Below, one piece after another: positions 6,179-7,401 of a stretch of DNA of 7,401 nucleotides. Each line of letters begins with the position of its first letter. The stretch's first letter is position 1. This DNA is from Bacteroidales bacterium. GTDB taxonomy: Bacteria > Bacteroidota > Bacteroidia > Bacteroidales > UBA3824. The stretch is from NCBI GenBank assembly GCA_017645985.1, contig JAGCNK010000142.1:1-7401 (forward strand). Reading direction: 5' to 3'. A program made the position numbers and the translations under genes. The notes beneath the pieces are model-generated. The model searched no databases. It was given only the letters and a program-made list of their open reading frames with translations, and was not told the DNA's origin.

Positions 6179-7401
6179 ATGAGCACTGACAAAAAAATAA
6201 AATCGGCACTGATCTCGGTATTCTACAAAACCGACCTCGACAAAATAGTAAAAAAACTTGCAGAACAGGAAGTTGAAATATATTCCACCGGTGGCACTCA
6301 GAAATTTATTGAGGGTCTCGGCGTAAAATGCAAAACAGTGGAAGGTCTCACCGGCTATCCCTCTATACTCGGCGGACGAGTTAAGACACTCCATCCCAAA
6401 GTGTTCGGCGGAATTCTCGCACGCAGAGACAACGAAACCGACGCACAGGAAGCCGCTAAATACGAGATTCCTATGATGGATCTCGTGATTGTTGACCTCT
6501 ATCCCTTTGAGCAGACCGTTGCAAGCGGTGCTTCAGACCAGGACATCATCGAAAAGATAGATATAGGCGGTATCTCGCTCATCCGCGCAGCCGCTAAAAA
6601 CTACAAAGACGTGGTAATCGTTCCTTCAACGAACCAATACGCCGACATTCTCGAAATTCTTGAAAACCAGAACGGTGTAACATCGTTGGAGCAGCGCCGC
6701 GAATTTGCTAAGAAAGCATTCGCAGTATCGTCGTACTACGACAGCAAGATTTTCACATATTTCGACGGTGGCAACGACCAGTTCCACGCCAACCTCCGCA
6801 TTGCCGAAGACACAAAACAGGAGATGCGCTACGGCGAGAATCCTCACCAAAAAGCAATGTTCTTTGGCGACATCAACGCAATATTCGACAAACTCCACGG
6901 CAAAGACCTCTCTTACAACAATATGCTCGACGTTGACGCCGCTGTTAACATGATGAACGAGTTTGACGAAACCACATTCATCATCATGAAACACAACAAC
7001 GCCTGCGGTGTGGCTTGCCGCGAAACATTGCTCCAGGCTTGGAAAGACTGCCTCGCCTGCGACCCCGTTTCGGCATTCGGCGGCGTAGTTATCACCAACC
7101 GTCAGATTACCAAAGAGGTGGCTGAGGAGATGAACTCGCTCTTTATGGAAGTTATCATCGCTCCCGGCTACGACCAGGAGGCTCTCGAAATACTCGAAAC
7201 CAAAAAGAACCGCATCATCTTGGTTCAGAAAATCACCAAGACTCCCACAACGCTCGTACGCTCGTCTCTCAACGGATTTCTCTATCAGGAACGCGACCTC
7301 AAGACAGAGACTCCCGACGACCTCACAAGCGTTACCGACAAGAAACCCACCCAGCAGGAAATCGAAAGCATGCTGTTCGCCAACAAGATTGTAAAGCACT
7401 C
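6179..7401 (+). CDS. purH: Bifunctional AICAR formyltransferase / IMP cyclohydrolase (cut by right window edge)
   Basis: The frame is open from ATG 6179 to the window end: 407 complete codons of an expected 505-510, so about 100 C-terminal residues are missing. PurH carries out the last two steps of purine synthesis: it formylates AICAR with 10-formyl-THF, then closes the ring to IMP. The N-terminal cyclohydrolase (MGS-like) domain shows STGGTQKFIEG (36-46), GGRVKTLHPKVFGGIL (65-80), DLYPFEQTV (106-114) and IDIGGISLIRAAAKN (127-141). The transformylase domain begins near 200 with RYGENPHQKA (217-226), GKDLSYNNMLDVDAA (241-255), the catalytic Lys-His in MKHNNACGVA (270-279) and SAFGGVVITNR (298-308). 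The last visible residues, ANKIVKH, lead into the conserved C-terminal part. No Shine-Dalgarno is visible. There is no internal stop or frameshift, so truncation is only by the window. Confidence 0.97.
   Translation, partial: MSTDKKIKSALISVFYKTDLDKIVKKLAEQEVEIYSTGGTQKFIEGLGVKCKTVEGLTGYPSILGGRVKTLHPKVFGGILARRDNETDAQEAAKYEIPMMDLVIVDLYPFEQTVASGASDQDIIEKIDIGGISLIRAAAKNYKDVVIVPSTNQYADILEILENQNGVTSLEQRREFAKKAFAVSSYYDSKIFTYFDGGNDQFHANLRIAEDTKQEMRYGENPHQKAMFFGDINAIFDKLHGKDLSYNNMLDVDAAVNMMNEFDETTFIIMKHNNACGVACRETLLQAWKDCLACDPVSAFGGVVITNRQITKEVAEEMNSLFMEVIIAPGYDQEALEILETKKNRIILVQKITKTPTTLVRSSLNGFLYQERDLKTETPDDLTSVTDKKPTQQEIESMLFANKIVKH

Noticed and set aside
6626..7399. 257-residue - strand open frame
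   Set aside because: It is antisense to purH, whose catalytic motifs are intact across the same stretch.
1..7401. Mobile elements, CRISPR arrays, tRNA or rRNA genes, riboswitches
   Set aside because: No direct-repeat arrays, transposase-like proteins, cloverleaf-like segments or long structured leaders were seen. All intergenic gaps are about 100 bp or less and are accounted for by promoters or terminators.

Overview
The window looks like core chromosome of a member of the Bacteroidota, most likely order Bacteroidales. Three signals support this. Copies of the Bacteroidota -7 promoter box (TAnnTTTG) sit upstream of all five start codons, and Shine-Dalgarno sequences are weak or absent. One secreted protein ends in a type IX secretion (Por) sorting domain. 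A small DUF2795 protein is of a kind I know from this phylum. Coding density is high, and I see no rRNA, tRNA, CRISPR array, transposase or attachment site.

Layout. Positions 1-203 hold the tail of an unidentified + strand gene, followed by a promoter and a 73-residue acidic DUF2795 protein (271-492). That gene converges on a - strand gene (568-2406), and the two share a strong bidirectional hairpin terminator (505-546). The - strand gene encodes an exported protein with three LysM domains and a periplasmic-binding-protein-like domain. Its promoter is back to back, within a 100-bp spacer, with that of a secreted serine protease (2506-4452). The protease resembles lysyl endopeptidase and carries a fibronectin-III-like module and a type IX sorting tail. 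Next come histidyl-tRNA synthetase hisS (4549-6105) and purH (6179 to the right edge, about 100 codons missing). Both have their own -7 box.

How the genes relate. This is not an obvious single pathway. hisS and purH are housekeeping genes for translation and purine synthesis. The LysM protein and the protease both act in or beyond the envelope and share an intergenic regulatory region, so co-regulation is possible but unproven.

I do not see a convincing new multi-gene system. The points most worth following are: a HisRS that reads like the alphaproteobacterial type rather than the usual Bacteroides type; a protease that keeps the residues expected for lysine-specific cleavage plus a possible self-processing Lys-Gly site; twin TTGCAA palindromes exactly 20 bp apart in its leader; and a LysM/binding-protein fusion that may be a cell-wall sensor or regulator. 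Family comparisons rest on my memory of these proteins, not on any search.
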